The notes: generated by a model from the sequence alone, not told the origin. Shown: positions 1 to 8,554, counted from the first letter of the stretch. The stretch: DNA of 64,000 nucleotides from Clostridia bacterium (GCA_017410455.1 JAFQQT010000060.1:1-64000); one strand, 5' to 3'. Program-made: numbers and translations.

Positions 1-100
<100 letters not shown>

Positions 101-241
101 AATCCTTTTATCTCTACCAGTTCCCTGGCAAGATGCATACTCATTCGGAATTACTGTCTCTTGTTTGCGTTATTCTTGTTCTGTATCGTTTTCAAGGTTC
201 AGTGCTTTCTCAGCTTCGGCCTTGCGGCCTCGCGAGTCAGC
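101..241 (-). other. rRNA operon leader
   Basis: Transcribed spacer between the probable start site near 241 and the mature 16S 5' end. It contains the minus-strand stretch ACCTTGAAAACG, similar to sequences in Firmicutes rRNA leaders and spacers, and a GC-rich hairpin (GAGGCCGCAAGGCC). No protein-coding ORF with a ribosome binding site was found here. Confidence 0.6.
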
Positions 242-247
242 TTGTAC

Positions 248-276
248 ATAATATCATCCCCCAAAGAAATTGTCAA
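248..276 (-). promoter_or_regulatory. rRNA operon sigma-A promoter
   Basis: On the minus strand there is a consensus -35 TTGACA (271-276), a 17-base spacer and -10 TATTAT (248-253). Upstream of the -35 box (about 277-310) are A-tracts on the same strand that look like an UP element. A consensus box pair with A-tracts is typical of strong rRNA promoters. Confidence 0.85.
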
Positions 277-406
277 CACCTTTTCGCAACTTTTTTCTCT
301 TTTTTCTGAGGTTTTTGGGAAAGGCGAACATTTCCGTCGTCCAATAGTTCTTTGGTTCATTCTCGTCCGAACGCAGTAACGCACCAATCATTCGTCAGTT
401 CGCAGC

Positions 407-434
407 AAAAGCGGCCCATCCTCGGACAGGCCGC
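407..434 (-). terminator. Rho-independent terminator after the acetyltransferase gene
   Basis: Minus strand: stem GCGGCC ... GGCCGC with an inner TCC/GGA pairing, followed by TTTT. It lies just past the stop of the acetyltransferase gene at 443 and separates it from the rRNA promoter. Confidence 0.75.
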
Positions 435-442
435 CTCACGCA

Positions 443-1627
443 TCAGAAATCCTGGTTCATATGAAGTTCGCGCCGGCGGAAAAGCATCTCGCAGAAACGC
501 GTCTTTTTCTCGTTCACCAACTCCACAGTGCCGCTGCGCTGGCAGATGGCGAAGCTGTGCCGGCCGGCAATGAGCGCGGACAGGCCCTGAATATCACAGC
601 ACAGATCCGGCCGCGCGTTTTCATCCCTGGACACCACCAGGCTGTAGCCATCGCAATTCACGGTGAAGCAGCCGTCGTTATCCGGAATCTGCGCATCCGT
701 CACCTGAACGGTGAGCGTGCCCGGCAGCGGCGGAGGCGCGAGCAGCACCAGGGCGCGCTCGACATTCACCACGCGCACCATGCCCTCACAGCGTTCCTTC
801 CAACCCACGTCGTAGGGCTCGTCCACCAGCAGGCGCGGATCGCAATCCCCCTGCACGCGGACGCGCACGCTCTCCACTTCGTTCATGTCCCGCAGCATCG
901 CGAAAACCGCCTCAAGGCCACGCTGACACGTCCACGCCATGTCCTTGATGTACAGCGTGCAGTGGTAGCCTTCCTTGTGCATCGTTCCGATCCAGTAGGA
1001 CACGGGCCGCCCGCCAACGCGCAGCACATAGGCGTGCTTCAGGCTGTCCCAGGGCGTTCCGCTGCGCAGCTCCTTCCACATCTCATCACTGCGGAGCACC
1101 GCCAGATGCTTGTCGGCGATGTACGCCTCGTAGACTTCGCGCATGCCCTGATCATCATCCTGCGGAAGCACGCGGACGATCTCATCCGCCCGGCGGAGGT
1201 CCGCACGCAGCGCGCGCCGCTCCAGCTCCACATTCTGCCAGAATTCCGCCCACTCGTAGCCGAATTTCCTGTAGAAGCGGTGGCTGAAGGGGTACAGGGC
1301 ACTCAGCACGCACCCCTCGCGATACAGGCGCGGCAGCCCTTCCTCAAAGAGGCGGCGCACGCCCCGCTGCCCCCGGGAGGTCGGGTCGGTCACCACGCCG
1401 CCGATGCCCGCCAGCTTCACCGTCTGCCCTTCAAAGCGCACGCTGTAGGGGATCTGCATCATCGCGCTGAGCAGTCGCCCTTCCTCATCGAAGGCGCCCA
1501 TGCGGATGCGCAGCAGCTCCTCGGGCAGCGGCTCCGGCTGGTGGGTATCGGTATAGGTATAGCAGATGCTGCACAGGCGGCGGTAGGCCAGCAGATCCTC
1601 GTTGGTCATGGGGCGGATGATGGGCAT
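443..1627 (-). CDS. Eis-family GNAT N-acetyltransferase
   Basis: The 394-residue protein has the length and layout of the Eis family: two GNAT folds followed by an SCP2-like C-terminal domain. The acetyl-CoA binding region reads GGVVTDPTSRGQRGVRRLF (about residues 76-94), and the segment LSALYPFSHRFYRKFGYEW is typical of Eis relatives. Eis proteins transfer acetyl groups to amines, including aminoglycosides in mycobacteria; the substrate here is unknown. The ATG is preceded by GAGGAGG. The gene follows the solute-binding protein gene after about 60 bases, with no clear promoter between, so co-transcription is possible. A terminator follows at 407-434. Confidence 0.88.
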   Translation of the reverse strand: MPIIRPMTNEDLLAYRRLCSICYTYTDTHQPEPLPEELLRIRMGAFDEEGRLLSAMMQIPYSVRFEGQTVKLAGIGGVVTDPTSRGQRGVRRLFEEGLPRLYREGCVLSALYPFSHRFYRKFGYEWAEFWQNVELERRALRADLRRADEIVRVLPQDDDQGMREVYEAYIADKHLAVLRSDEMWKELRSGTPWDSLKHAYVLRVGGRPVSYWIGTMHKEGYHCTLYIKDMAWTCQRGLEAVFAMLRDMNEVESVRVRVQGDCDPRLLVDEPYDVGWKERCEGMVRVVNVERALVLLAPPPLPGTLTVQVTDAQIPDNDGCFTVNCDGYSLVVSRDENARPDLCCDIQGLSALIAGRHSFAICQRSGTVELVNEKKTRFCEMLFRRRELHMNQDF

Positions 1628-1687
1628 GGCGGCTCCTCCTCAGTCGTTTTCAGGAGTTATTCGCCGCCCCCGCGCCCCATTCCTGCT

Positions 1688-3973
1688 TCACTGCGCCATC
1701 TCCAGCATCAGCAGACGCGTATCCAGCTCGCGCACGAACTGCTCGGTGGTGATTGTCCCCTCCATCCAGCGGCTGCAGACGCGCTCCAGGGCATTGATCC
1801 CGTCGGAGGTGTTCTCCAGCAGGTTGTCCTGGCGGATGCAGATGGCCGGCGCGAGGACGCTGACATAGTTTTCGATGGCCGAGGAGGTGATTTCGTACTC
1901 CGAGCGGCGCAGTTCAGTGGCGATATAGGCTTCCTGGCTGGCAATCATCCGGCTGATGGATTCCTCCTGCGCCGGCGTCTGCGCCGTGAGCAGCTGCATC
2001 TGCATCTCCCCCAGCTGACGCTGCGCATAGGCCAGCTGTTCAGCGTAATACTCGCTCTTCACCGCTTCGGTGCGGCTGGTCAGCAGCACATGGGCGTACT
2101 TCTCGTTGACCTGCGCCATCTGCGCGCGGACATAGGCCATGGCATATTCCGCGCTCTCGGTTCCGGCGTTGACCACCCAGAGCTCCACGCCATCCACCTC
2201 CGCGTGGAAGGGCGTTTCCTCCGTGAGCGTCAGGGGGATGAAGATCCTGTCGCTGAAGGGCTCCATGTAGCTCGCCCAGTTGCCCACCAGCTGGCAGTCC
2301 ACCCAGAACAGGCCGCTCTTGTAATCGCTGATCTCAGGATTGGTCACCTGCATGCCCCGGTCCGTGCGGACGGTGGACACGGCAGCAATCGCGTCCAGAA
2401 CCTTGCGGAATTCCGGGTCGTCAAAGTGCAGCGTCTCGCCGGTGGCCTGGCAGTGGAGGATCCACATGTCAACGGCCATGTCCAGCAGGAAGCGGCGCGT
2501 GTTCTCGGTGTACTCAATGCAGCAGTAGTTCGGGAAGCGATCGGCATATTCCGCATCCCACATGGTGATGAAGGCGCACAGATCCACCAGGTTGGTGGGC
2601 ATGTCCGCCTCAGTGAAGCCCATGTCCGTCATGGCCCTGCGGTTGACGAAGAAGCCCGTGTAGCTCACCGTTTCTGTGGGCACGGCCCAGATCTCGCCAT
2701 TTTTGCCCGTCACCAGCTCGCGGAAGGCCGGATAGAGGTCGGCCACCCAGGCGGCGATCTCCTCATCCGCGGACAGGTCCTGCAGCATCCCCGCGTCCCG
2801 CAGGGCGATGAAGTCCGCGTACTCCGTGGTGGTGTAGATGCGCACGACGTCCAGCCGGTCGCTGCCATCGGCGGGGTTCATGTATGCGCCATACTCCGTA
2901 TCGCCCGTGTCGCTGAGCACCTCGATGGGCACATCGGGATACTGGGCCGCAAAGGCTTTCGCAGCCTGATCGTAGGACACGTTCATCACCTGCAGGCTCT
3001 CGGGCGCGGTCAGGCCCGGCACGATATCGCGGCTCACCGCGCCATCCGCAGTTGCGAACACCAGCGTCTGCCCCGTCACCGCCATGCGCCCGGGCTGCGT
3101 GCTGGGCACATAGGCGCAGCGCTGCGCCGTGCCGCCGGGCGTCATGCCCATGATGCTGGTGCCATCCTGCCAGAGGATGAGATCCAGCGCCTCGCAGGCC
3201 ACGATGCGGGAAACGCTCCGGGGCGTGTCGATCTGCCCGGCCTCCGTCACATCGCCCGTTGCGGGATCGTACATGCGGATGACGAAAGGCTGGCGGATCC
3301 CGGCTTCATCCACCGCGCTGGTGAGGACGGCCAGTTGCCCATCCTTCCACGGGCAGATGGCCACCGCATCCTCCACCGCAACGGGAGCGACCGAGCCATC
3401 CGCCAGGCTGATGCGGCTCAGCTTCGTCGCGCTGCCCGTCTCCCGGGAGATCAGGGCATACACATAGCCCCCGCTGGCGGCCATCCCTTTGGGGGTGAGC
3501 ATCCAGCGCGACTCCTCCTTCCCGCGGAAGAACATGCTGCTGTCCGCAAGGGTGACAACATCGGTATACGTCACGCCCTCCGCGCCAAAGTCGATGCGGA
3601 AGATCAGCCCGTTCAGGGGATTGAAGCCCATCAGCTGCGTCCCGTCGGAGAAGATGCTGCACAGCGCGTAGGCGGCGTCATCCCCCCAGGCGTTCTGCGC
3701 ATTCTCAAAATAGTTGAAGTCATTGGCGCGGTTCAGGCCGTCGGCCAGCTGCTCCATCGTGCCGCCCTCGCGCCAGCGCCAGATCTCCATCCCGTTCGCG
3801 CCGGAGAGGAGGAAGTACACGTCCTCATTAACGGCCGCCAGCTCCCACAGGGAGAGATAGCGATCCTGCGTGATCCGCCCGGTATAGATCACCGCATTCT
3901 CTGCCAGGGCGGGCGCGGCGCACAGCAGCAGGCAGAGCGCCATCGCCAGGCAGCGCAGCATCATTTTCTTCAT
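1688..3973 (-). CDS. Secreted extracellular solute-binding protein with N-terminal propeller-like region
   Basis: A 761-residue exported protein. An N-terminal signal peptide (MKKMMLRCLAMALCLLLCAA, then APALAE) is followed by about 290 residues of repeated short strands suggesting a beta-propeller. The region from about 300 onward resembles family 1 extracellular solute-binding proteins (AAKAFAAQYPDVPIEVLSD; GEIWAVPTETVSYTGFFVN). The start at 3973 is preferred because GGAAAGGA lies about nine bases upstream; the ATG three codons earlier abuts the ribosome binding site. No lipobox cysteine is evident after the signal. No ABC permease or ATPase gene is adjacent, so a transport role is uncertain and sensing or carbohydrate binding is possible. 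Confidence 0.75.
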   Translation of the reverse strand: MKKMMLRCLAMALCLLLCAAPALAENAVIYTGRITQDRYLSLWELAAVNEDVYFLLSGANGMEIWRWREGGTMEQLADGLNRANDFNYFENAQNAWGDDAAYALCSIFSDGTQLMGFNPLNGLIFRIDFGAEGVTYTDVVTLADSSMFFRGKEESRWMLTPKGMAASGGYVYALISRETGSATKLSRISLADGSVAPVAVEDAVAICPWKDGQLAVLTSAVDEAGIRQPFVIRMYDPATGDVTEAGQIDTPRSVSRIVACEALDLILWQDGTSIMGMTPGGTAQRCAYVPSTQPGRMAVTGQTLVFATADGAVSRDIVPGLTAPESLQVMNVSYDQAAKAFAAQYPDVPIEVLSDTGDTEYGAYMNPADGSDRLDVVRIYTTTEYADFIALRDAGMLQDLSADEEIAAWVADLYPAFRELVTGKNGEIWAVPTETVSYTGFFVNRRAMTDMGFTEADMPTNLVDLCAFITMWDAEYADRFPNYCCIEYTENTRRFLLDMAVDMWILHCQATGETLHFDDPEFRKVLDAIAAVSTVRTDRGMQVTNPEISDYKSGLFWVDCQLVGNWASYMEPFSDRIFIPLTLTEETPFHAEVDGVELWVVNAGTESAEYAMAYVRAQMAQVNEKYAHVLLTSRTEAVKSEYYAEQLAYAQRQLGEMQMQLLTAQTPAQEESISRMIASQEAYIATELRRSEYEITSSAIENYVSVLAPAICIRQDNLLENTSDGINALERVCSRWMEGTITTEQFVRELDTRLLMLEMAQ

Positions 3974-4083
3974 ATATATCATTCCTTTCCGCGCGGCATA
4001 TGAAAGCTCCCCGCGCCGTCACTCAATAGACGAAGCAGGGAGCGGAAATATTCACCATCCTGGCGGATTTTCAGTTTTCGGTC

Positions 4084-4650
4084 TCACCTGAGCCCGTTCA
4101 GCGTCGCCTGCAGCGCTTCCAGCGCCTGCACCAGGTCGGTCAGGTTCTGCATGGTGACATTGCCCAGCCTGAGGTTGGCGCTGTAGCTGTCGATGATGCT
4201 GTAGAGGTTGGTGAACACATAGGGTTCGACGTAGTGGCCGCCGCCCAGGGTGCTGCGCATGTCGTTGATGACGTCGATGGCGTGGATGTCCGAGCGGATG
4301 CGGCCCAGGGTCGCGGCAGAATCCGCGCCGCCGTTGCGGCTGAGGTTGCCCGCCAGCGTCAGGGCGTCGTCGCACTCAGTCAGCATCCGGTTGATGAAGG
4401 TGTTCTCGCTCTGGCTGCGGTAGGTGATGGCCGGAATGCCAAAGACGCCCAGCAGCAGCACACCGATGACCAGCACCGCCACCACAGCCGGCACCCAGCG
4501 CGGCAGCGGACCATTGTTCACGCGCACGCTGCCCGTCGGCCCGGCATAACGGCCCGGCCAGTTGGTGCGGTTGTTGCTGCGGTTGCCCGCATCGTTGCTG
4601 TAGGTGCTCACATGGGGGTTGATGTTGTTTTTCTTTCCGAACAGAGACAT
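4084..4650 (-). CDS. Single-pass membrane protein, unknown function
   Basis: A 188-residue protein. Residues 1-48 are polar and Asn/Arg-rich (likely cytoplasmic). One transmembrane helix follows (about 51-71, WVPAVVAVLVIGVLLLGVFG), then a roughly 115-residue outer domain, largely helical, with many Asn, Leu and Asp. I recognise no family. GGAGG lies eight bases before the ATG and a promoter is at 4714-4742. It is upstream of the secreted solute-binding protein gene on the same strand with a gap of about 110 bases, so the two may share a transcript. Confidence 0.65.
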   Translation of the reverse strand: MSLFGKKNNINPHVSTYSNDAGNRSNNRTNWPGRYAGPTGSVRVNNGPLPRWVPAVVAVLVIGVLLLGVFGIPAITYRSQSENTFINRMLTECDDALTLAGNLSRNGGADSAATLGRIRSDIHAIDVINDMRSTLGGGHYVEPYVFTNLYSIIDSYSANLRLGNVTMQNLTDLVQALEALQATLNGLR

Positions 4651-4713
4651 TTGTTTTACCTCCTGCGGCGGCCCGGTGGCTCACCGAATCCCCGGCAATC
4701 CGGGTCAAACCCT

Positions 4714-4742
4714 ATCTTAGCACAAAACGCTGTTTGCGTAAA
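4714..4742 (-). promoter_or_regulatory. Probable sigma-A promoter of the 4084-4650 gene
   Basis: Minus strand: -35 TTTACG (737-742 of this kilobase), 17-base spacer, -10 TAAGAT (4714-4719) with an extended TGC just before it. It lies about 65 bases upstream of the ATG at 4650. Confidence 0.6.
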
Positions 4743-4779
4743 GGCGAACACGCAATTTCCATCAAGAATTAACAGCTGT

Positions 4780-4809
4780 GAATAATCCCTCACAGGCGCG
4801 GGCAAGCTT
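4780..4809 (+). promoter_or_regulatory. Tentative sigma-F-type promoter of spoIIR
   Basis: GAATA (4780-4784), 15 bases, then GGGCAAGCTT (4800-4809). This partly matches the forespore sigma-F/sigma-G pattern (GNATA, about 15 bases, GGNNANANT), with one mismatch in the -10 block. spoIIR is sigma-F dependent in Bacillus, which is why this site was considered. It could be chance. Confidence 0.35.
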
Positions 4810-4845
4810 CAGCCAGAGAGTTCCGCGCCGCAAGGAGGATCCGCC

Positions 4846-5397
4846 ATGACCCGTCTGTTCGCCGCTTTCGCCGCGCTGCTGCAGCTGCTGCTCCCCGCCC
4901 TGCCCGCGCAGGATCTGCCCGGCCGGCTGCGCAGCGGCCAGTGGCTGCGCTTCCACGTCATCGCCCACGACGACTCGCAGGAGATGCAGCAGCTGAAGTT
5001 GACCGTGCGCGACGCGGTGCAGGCCTGCTACGCCAGCCTCCCCACCGGCGGGGACATGCTGGCTGACGCAGCCCTTCATCTTCCGCAGCTGACCGATGCC
5101 GCCCGCCAGGCCGCCACCGAAGCAGGCTTCTCCGGCCCGGTGGAGGTCACGCTGGGCATGCAGGCCTTTGACGCCCGCACGCTGGGCGGCGTCACCGTGC
5201 CCGCAGGAACCTACCCCGCGCTGGTGATCCGCCTGGGGGACGCCCGGGGCCAGAACTGGTGGGGGCTGCTCGACCCGGAAACATCGCTGGAGATGGCCGT
5301 CATCGGCAGCACCGGGGGCGACGCCATCCTGTGGGACTGGTCCTGGCAGGCGCTGCTGACCGCGCTCTTTGGCTGGGTTCTGCCTTCCGGCGCATAA
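4846..5397 (+). CDS. spoIIR: Stage II sporulation protein R
   Basis: SpoIIR is made in the forespore, exported, and signals SpoIIGA in the mother cell to process pro-sigma-E. The 183-residue product has a hydrophobic N-terminal export segment (residues 3-21), then the family signatures LRFHVIAHDDSQEMQQLKL (about 33-51) and YPALVIRLGDARGQNWWGL (about 124-142). The start follows AAGGAGG with good spacing. Its stop lies only 23 bases before spoVAA, an unusual adjacency that would place both under forespore control if they are co-transcribed. Confidence 0.93.
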   Translation: MTRLFAAFAALLQLLLPALPAQDLPGRLRSGQWLRFHVIAHDDSQEMQQLKLTVRDAVQACYASLPTGGDMLADAALHLPQLTDAARQAATEAGFSGPVEVTLGMQAFDARTLGGVTVPAGTYPALVIRLGDARGQNWWGLLDPETSLEMAVIGSTGGDAILWDWSWQALLTALFGWVLPSGA

Positions 5398-5420
5398 CCG
5401 CCATTCCCGGAGGTGCCGAT

Positions 5421-5978
5421 ATGATCTACATCCAGCTGAACAACCGCGCCAAGGTCACCCTGGGGCAGACGCTGCACCTGAAAGACGCAGCGAAGATCAT
5501 CGCCCCCGACGGCACACAGGCCATTCCCCTGCCCTGCCCGGAGCAGGAGGGCGTGTGGAAGCTGCTGGCCATCGACGTGACGAAGGCCGTGCAGGCCGCC
5601 TGCCCCGGCGAGGACGTCACCCTCATGGGCGCGGACGTCTGCTACGTCCACCGGGTGAAGGAACAGAAGCGCGACCTGACCCGCCCCCTGCGCACGGCAG
5701 CGGCCTTCCTCATCCTGTGCCTGGGCGGCGCGCTGGGGCTGGCGTGGTTCCACTCGGACGTGGACATGCCCCACGCCCAGGCCGCCGTCTACCAGGCCCT
5801 GACCGGCGAAGCGCCCCGGGATATCCGCCTGATCACCATCCCCTATGCCATCGGCGTGGCGCTGGGCGTGGCAGTGTTCTACGCCCTGCCGGCCCGCTCC
5901 GCCACCACGCCCCTGGAGGTGAAGCTCACCGCCTATCAGGAGGACATGGAGAAGACGGAGGGCCGCGACATTGAATGA
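5421..5978 (+). CDS. spoVAA: Stage V sporulation protein AA
   Basis: First gene of the spoVA operon, whose products form the inner-membrane channel that imports dipicolinic acid into the forespore and releases it on germination. The 185-residue protein begins MIYIQLNNRAKVTLGQTL, the typical SpoVAA soluble N-terminal domain. Two membrane helices follow (about 95-113 and 147-165). The ATG at 5421 is chosen because GGAGG precedes it by eight bases; the frame stays open upstream but that part overlaps spoIIR. The last eight bases overlap spoVAB. Confidence 0.88.
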   Translation: MIYIQLNNRAKVTLGQTLHLKDAAKIIAPDGTQAIPLPCPEQEGVWKLLAIDVTKAVQAACPGEDVTLMGADVCYVHRVKEQKRDLTRPLRTAAAFLILCLGGALGLAWFHSDVDMPHAQAAVYQALTGEAPRDIRLITIPYAIGVALGVAVFYALPARSATTPLEVKLTAYQEDMEKTEGRDIE

Positions 5979-6381
5979 TGCGCTCGCCATCGCCATCGGC
6001 CTGCTGACCGGCGCCGCCATGTCCGTGGCCGTCAGCTGCGTGTGGGTCGTGCTGCTCATCCCCGCCCGCGTGCAGGACCGCCTGCAGGCAGCCTCCCCCT
6101 GCCTGCTGACGTGGGCCATCTGCCTGGGGCTGATGTTCACCACGCTGAACAACGCCCTGGGCCTGACCCTGCCGCTGCCCGGGTGGTGCGGCAGCGCAGG
6201 ACTCCTGCTGGGCGGGATGTTCGTGGGCATGCTGGCCTCAGCGCTGGGGGAGATCCTCGAAGTCGCCCCGGTGCTGATGAGGCGCTTCCGGCTGGGCAAC
6301 GTGTCCACCGGCGTGCGCTTCGTGATGATGCTGGGCAAGGGGCTGGGGGCAGTGATCGCAGCTATGGCCTTTACAGGATAG
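5971..6381 (+). CDS. spoVAB: Stage V sporulation protein AB
   Basis: A 136-residue membrane protein with about four helices. The position directly after spoVAA and the segments GLMFTTLNNALGL and GGMFVGMLASALGEILEVAP match SpoVAB. The start is a TTG at 5971, inside the end of spoVAA; GGAGG lies nine bases upstream and no ATG in frame fits better. Stop-start overlap suggests translational coupling. Its role in dipicolinate transport is less defined than that of SpoVAC, SpoVAD and SpoVAE. Confidence 0.85.
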   Translation: MNDALAIAIGLLTGAAMSVAVSCVWVVLLIPARVQDRLQAASPCLLTWAICLGLMFTTLNNALGLTLPLPGWCGSAGLLLGGMFVGMLASALGEILEVAPVLMRRFRLGNVSTGVRFVMMLGKGLGAVIAAMAFTG

Positions 6382-6404
6382 CATATATAGTAGGAGGAAT
6401 CCGC

Positions 6405-6536
6405 ATGCAGCGATATGGAACGACGCCCTTCTCCCTCATCCGGCAGCCCCGGCCCGGCGACCGGGAGAGCAGGTATCCTTTGGGGAAGGATCGCAGCTGC
6501 CACCGCCCGAAAAAGGAGGCAAACACCCATGTTTGA
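6405..6536 (+). CDS. Candidate small ORF (43 aa) between spoVAB and spoVAC
   Basis: An ATG preceded by TAGGAGGAATCCGC opens a 43-codon frame. It encodes a basic, Arg/Pro-rich, soluble-looking peptide (begins MQRYGTTPFSLIRQPRPGD, ends KKEANTHV) whose stop overlaps the first eight bases of spoVAC. The ribosome binding site is as strong as those of the neighbours. The frame fills a 147-base gap in an otherwise tightly packed operon. It could encode a real small protein, act as a leader coupling translation to spoVAC, or be fortuitous. I recognise no family. Confidence 0.4.
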   Translation: MQRYGTTPFSLIRQPRPGDRESRYPLGKDRSCHRPKKEANTHV

Positions 6537-7011
6537 CAAAAAAGCCAAGCCCTCTCCCCGCCGTCAGGCCGTTCTTGACCGCTACAGCGCCCTGGTCGAC
6601 CGCCTGTCCCCAAGGTCGAAGATGGGGCAGGGGCTTTTCCGGGCATTCGTCGTTGGCGGTGCGATCTGCACTCTCGGGCAGGGCTTCATTGAGCTCGGGC
6701 TGCATTGCCTGGATATGACCGTTGCTGCTGCCTCCACCTTCGCCAGCGTGATGATCGTGCTGCTCACTGCGGCGCTGACCGGCGCGGGCGTGTTCGACAA
6801 GATCGGCCAGTACGCGGGCGCGGGGGCCTTCGTACCCATCAGCGGATTCGCCAACGCGATGGTCTCTCCGGCGATGGAGTTCACCCGGGAGGGCCTCGTT
6901 CTCGGCCTGGGCGCGAAGCTGTTCACCATCGCAGGGCCCGTGCTGGTCTGGGGCGTGAGCGCCTCGGTGGTGTACGGCGTGATCTACTGGCTCATCACCA
7001 TTCTGGGATAA
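6529..7011 (+). CDS. spoVAC: Stage V sporulation protein AC
   Basis: SpoVAC is the core membrane component of the dipicolinic acid channel and behaves as a mechanosensitive channel in Bacillus. The 160-residue protein has the family signatures RAFVVGGAICTLGQGFIE, DKIGQYAGAGAFVPISGFAN and the helix GPVLVWGVSASVVYGVIYW, with about four to five membrane helices. The ATG at 6529 follows AAAAGGAGG by nine bases. Twelve bases separate it from spoVAD. Confidence 0.95.
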   Translation: MFDKKAKPSPRRQAVLDRYSALVDRLSPRSKMGQGLFRAFVVGGAICTLGQGFIELGLHCLDMTVAAASTFASVMIVLLTAALTGAGVFDKIGQYAGAGAFVPISGFANAMVSPAMEFTREGLVLGLGAKLFTIAGPVLVWGVSASVVYGVIYWLITILG

Positions 7012-7023
7012 GGAGGCGCCGCC

Positions 7024-8049
7024 ATGCCCACCAACCGCATCGGTCAGAGCACCATCGTGCTGCCCGGCCGGCCCCGCATCCTCGCCGGGGCGTCCATCGC
7101 CGGCAAAAAGGAGGGCGAAGGCCCCCTGCGCGGGGATTTCGACCAGATCATCGAGGACGACCTCTTCGGCGAGGAGAGCTGGGAGAAGGCAGAGAGCCGC
7201 TTCCAGTACGAGGCCGCGACGGCCGCCATCGCCAAAGCCGGGCTGACCCCGGCGCAGCTGGACGTCGCCCTGGGCGGCGACCTGCTCAACCAGATCATGG
7301 CTGCCTCCATGGCCGCCCGCGAGCTGCACATCCCCTTCCTGGGGCTGTATGGTGCCTGCTCCACCATGGCGGAGAGCCTGTGCATCGCCTCGATGCTGGT
7401 GGACGGCGGCTATGCGCGTCATGCGCTGTGCACCGCCAGCAGCCACTTCTGCACCGCCGAGCGGCAGTACCGCTTCCCCCTGGAGTACGGCTGCCAGCGC
7501 CCGCCCACGGCCCAGTGGACGGTGACCGGCGCAGGCTCCATCGTCGTCAGCGGCGATGACACGCGCCCGGCTCTGTGCCGCGCCACGCATGTGACCATCG
7601 GCCGCATCGTGGACATGGCCATCAAGGACGCCAACAACATGGGCGCCGCCATGGCCCCCGCCGCCGCCGACACCCTCACCCGCCACTTCGCGGACACAGG
7701 CCGCTCTCCTGCGGATTACGACCTCATCCTCACCGGCGACCTGGGCCGCGTGGGCCACGACGTGCTGCTGGCGCTGATGCAGGAGCGCGGCATGCCGCTC
7801 GATCCCACCCGCTGCACCGACTGCGGCCTGGAGATCTTCGCCCCGGGCCAGGACACCCACTGCGGCGGCAGCGGCTGCGGCTGCTCGGCCGTGGTGCTCT
7901 CAGGGCATATCCTGCGCCGTTTCCGCGAGGGCGATCTGCGCCGGGTGCTCTTCATGGCCACGGGCGCGCTGCTCTCCCCCACCACCAGCCAGCAGGGCGA
8001 GTCCATCCCCGGCATCGCCCACGCCATCGCATTGGAGGCGGACGCATGA
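7024..8049 (+). CDS. spoVAD: Stage V sporulation protein AD
   Basis: SpoVAD is the dipicolinic-acid-binding subunit of the SpoVA complex, with a thiolase-like fold. The 341-residue product has the diagnostic segments PRILAGASIAGKKEGEGPL, FLGLYGACSTMAESL (around the thiolase-type cysteine), ASSHFCTAERQYRFPLEYG and the late GGSGCGCSAV. Length is normal for the family. AAGGAGG precedes the ATG. The stop overlaps the start of spoVAE in an ATGA. Confidence 0.96.
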   Translation: MPTNRIGQSTIVLPGRPRILAGASIAGKKEGEGPLRGDFDQIIEDDLFGEESWEKAESRFQYEAATAAIAKAGLTPAQLDVALGGDLLNQIMAASMAARELHIPFLGLYGACSTMAESLCIASMLVDGGYARHALCTASSHFCTAERQYRFPLEYGCQRPPTAQWTVTGAGSIVVSGDDTRPALCRATHVTIGRIVDMAIKDANNMGAAMAPAAADTLTRHFADTGRSPADYDLILTGDLGRVGHDVLLALMQERGMPLDPTRCTDCGLEIFAPGQDTHCGGSGCGCSAVVLSGHILRRFREGDLRRVLFMATGALLSPTTSQQGESIPGIAHAIALEADA

Positions 8050-8414
8050 ACCTGATGATGAACCTCCTCAAGGCATTCCTCGTCGGCGGGGCCATCTGCG
8101 CCATCGGCGAGTTCCTCGTGCTGAAGACGAAGCTGACCCCCGCCCGCATCCTCGTGGGGTACATCGTCGCGGGCGTGTTCCTCAGCGCCGTTGGCCTGTA
8201 CGGCCCCATTGCGGACTTTGCCGGCGCAGGGGCGTCCATCCCCCTGACAGGCTTCGGCCATGCGCTGACCACCGGCGTGCGCCGCGCCATCCAGGAAGTC
8301 GGCTTCATAGGCGTGTTCACCGGCGGCCTGACCCAGACCGCCGCAGGCATCTCCGCCGCCGTGTTTTTCGGCACGCTCATCGCACTGGTTTGCAAACCCC
8401 GCCCGAAAGCGTGA
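8046..8414 (+). CDS. spoVAE: Stage V sporulation protein AE
   Basis: A 122-residue polytopic membrane protein corresponding to SpoVAEB of Bacillus, the third core subunit of the dipicolinate channel. Signatures are FLVGGAICAIGEFLV, ADFAGAGASIPLTGFGHAL and the C-terminal helix region GLTQTAAGISAAVFFGTLI. It resembles SpoVAC, as expected for this paralogous pair. The start overlaps the spoVAD stop (ATGA). No spoVAF or spoVAEA homologue follows; the operon ends here. Confidence 0.94.
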   Translation: MNLMMNLLKAFLVGGAICAIGEFLVLKTKLTPARILVGYIVAGVFLSAVGLYGPIADFAGAGASIPLTGFGHALTTGVRRAIQEVGFIGVFTGGLTQTAAGISAAVFFGTLIALVCKPRPKA

Positions 8415-8454
8415 TACTCATGAAAATCTAATTTGATTTCCGAAACTTTTCCGG

Positions 8455-8483
8455 TTGCATTTTGCCGCGTTTGCGTATACAAT
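8455..8483 (+). promoter_or_regulatory. Sigma-A promoter of the degV-family gene
   Basis: TTGCAT (8455-8460), 17-base spacer, TACAAT (8478-8483). The ATG at 8555 lies about 70 bases downstream. Confidence 0.75.
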
Positions 8484-8554
8484 AGTAAATGGCATTATCC
8501 GTTCATAATCAGTTCATGCTGAACTTATACAGACTGCACGCAGGAGGTTCCGAT

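Noticed and set aside
461-4003. Very long open frame on the plus strand (over 1100 codons)
   Set aside because: It runs opposite the acetyltransferase and solute-binding genes, has no ribosome binding site and encodes a His/Arg/Gln-rich product typical of the antisense frame of high-GC genes. The same holds for long frames opposite 10059-12698, 27991-30837, 33345-37562 and 40845-44276.
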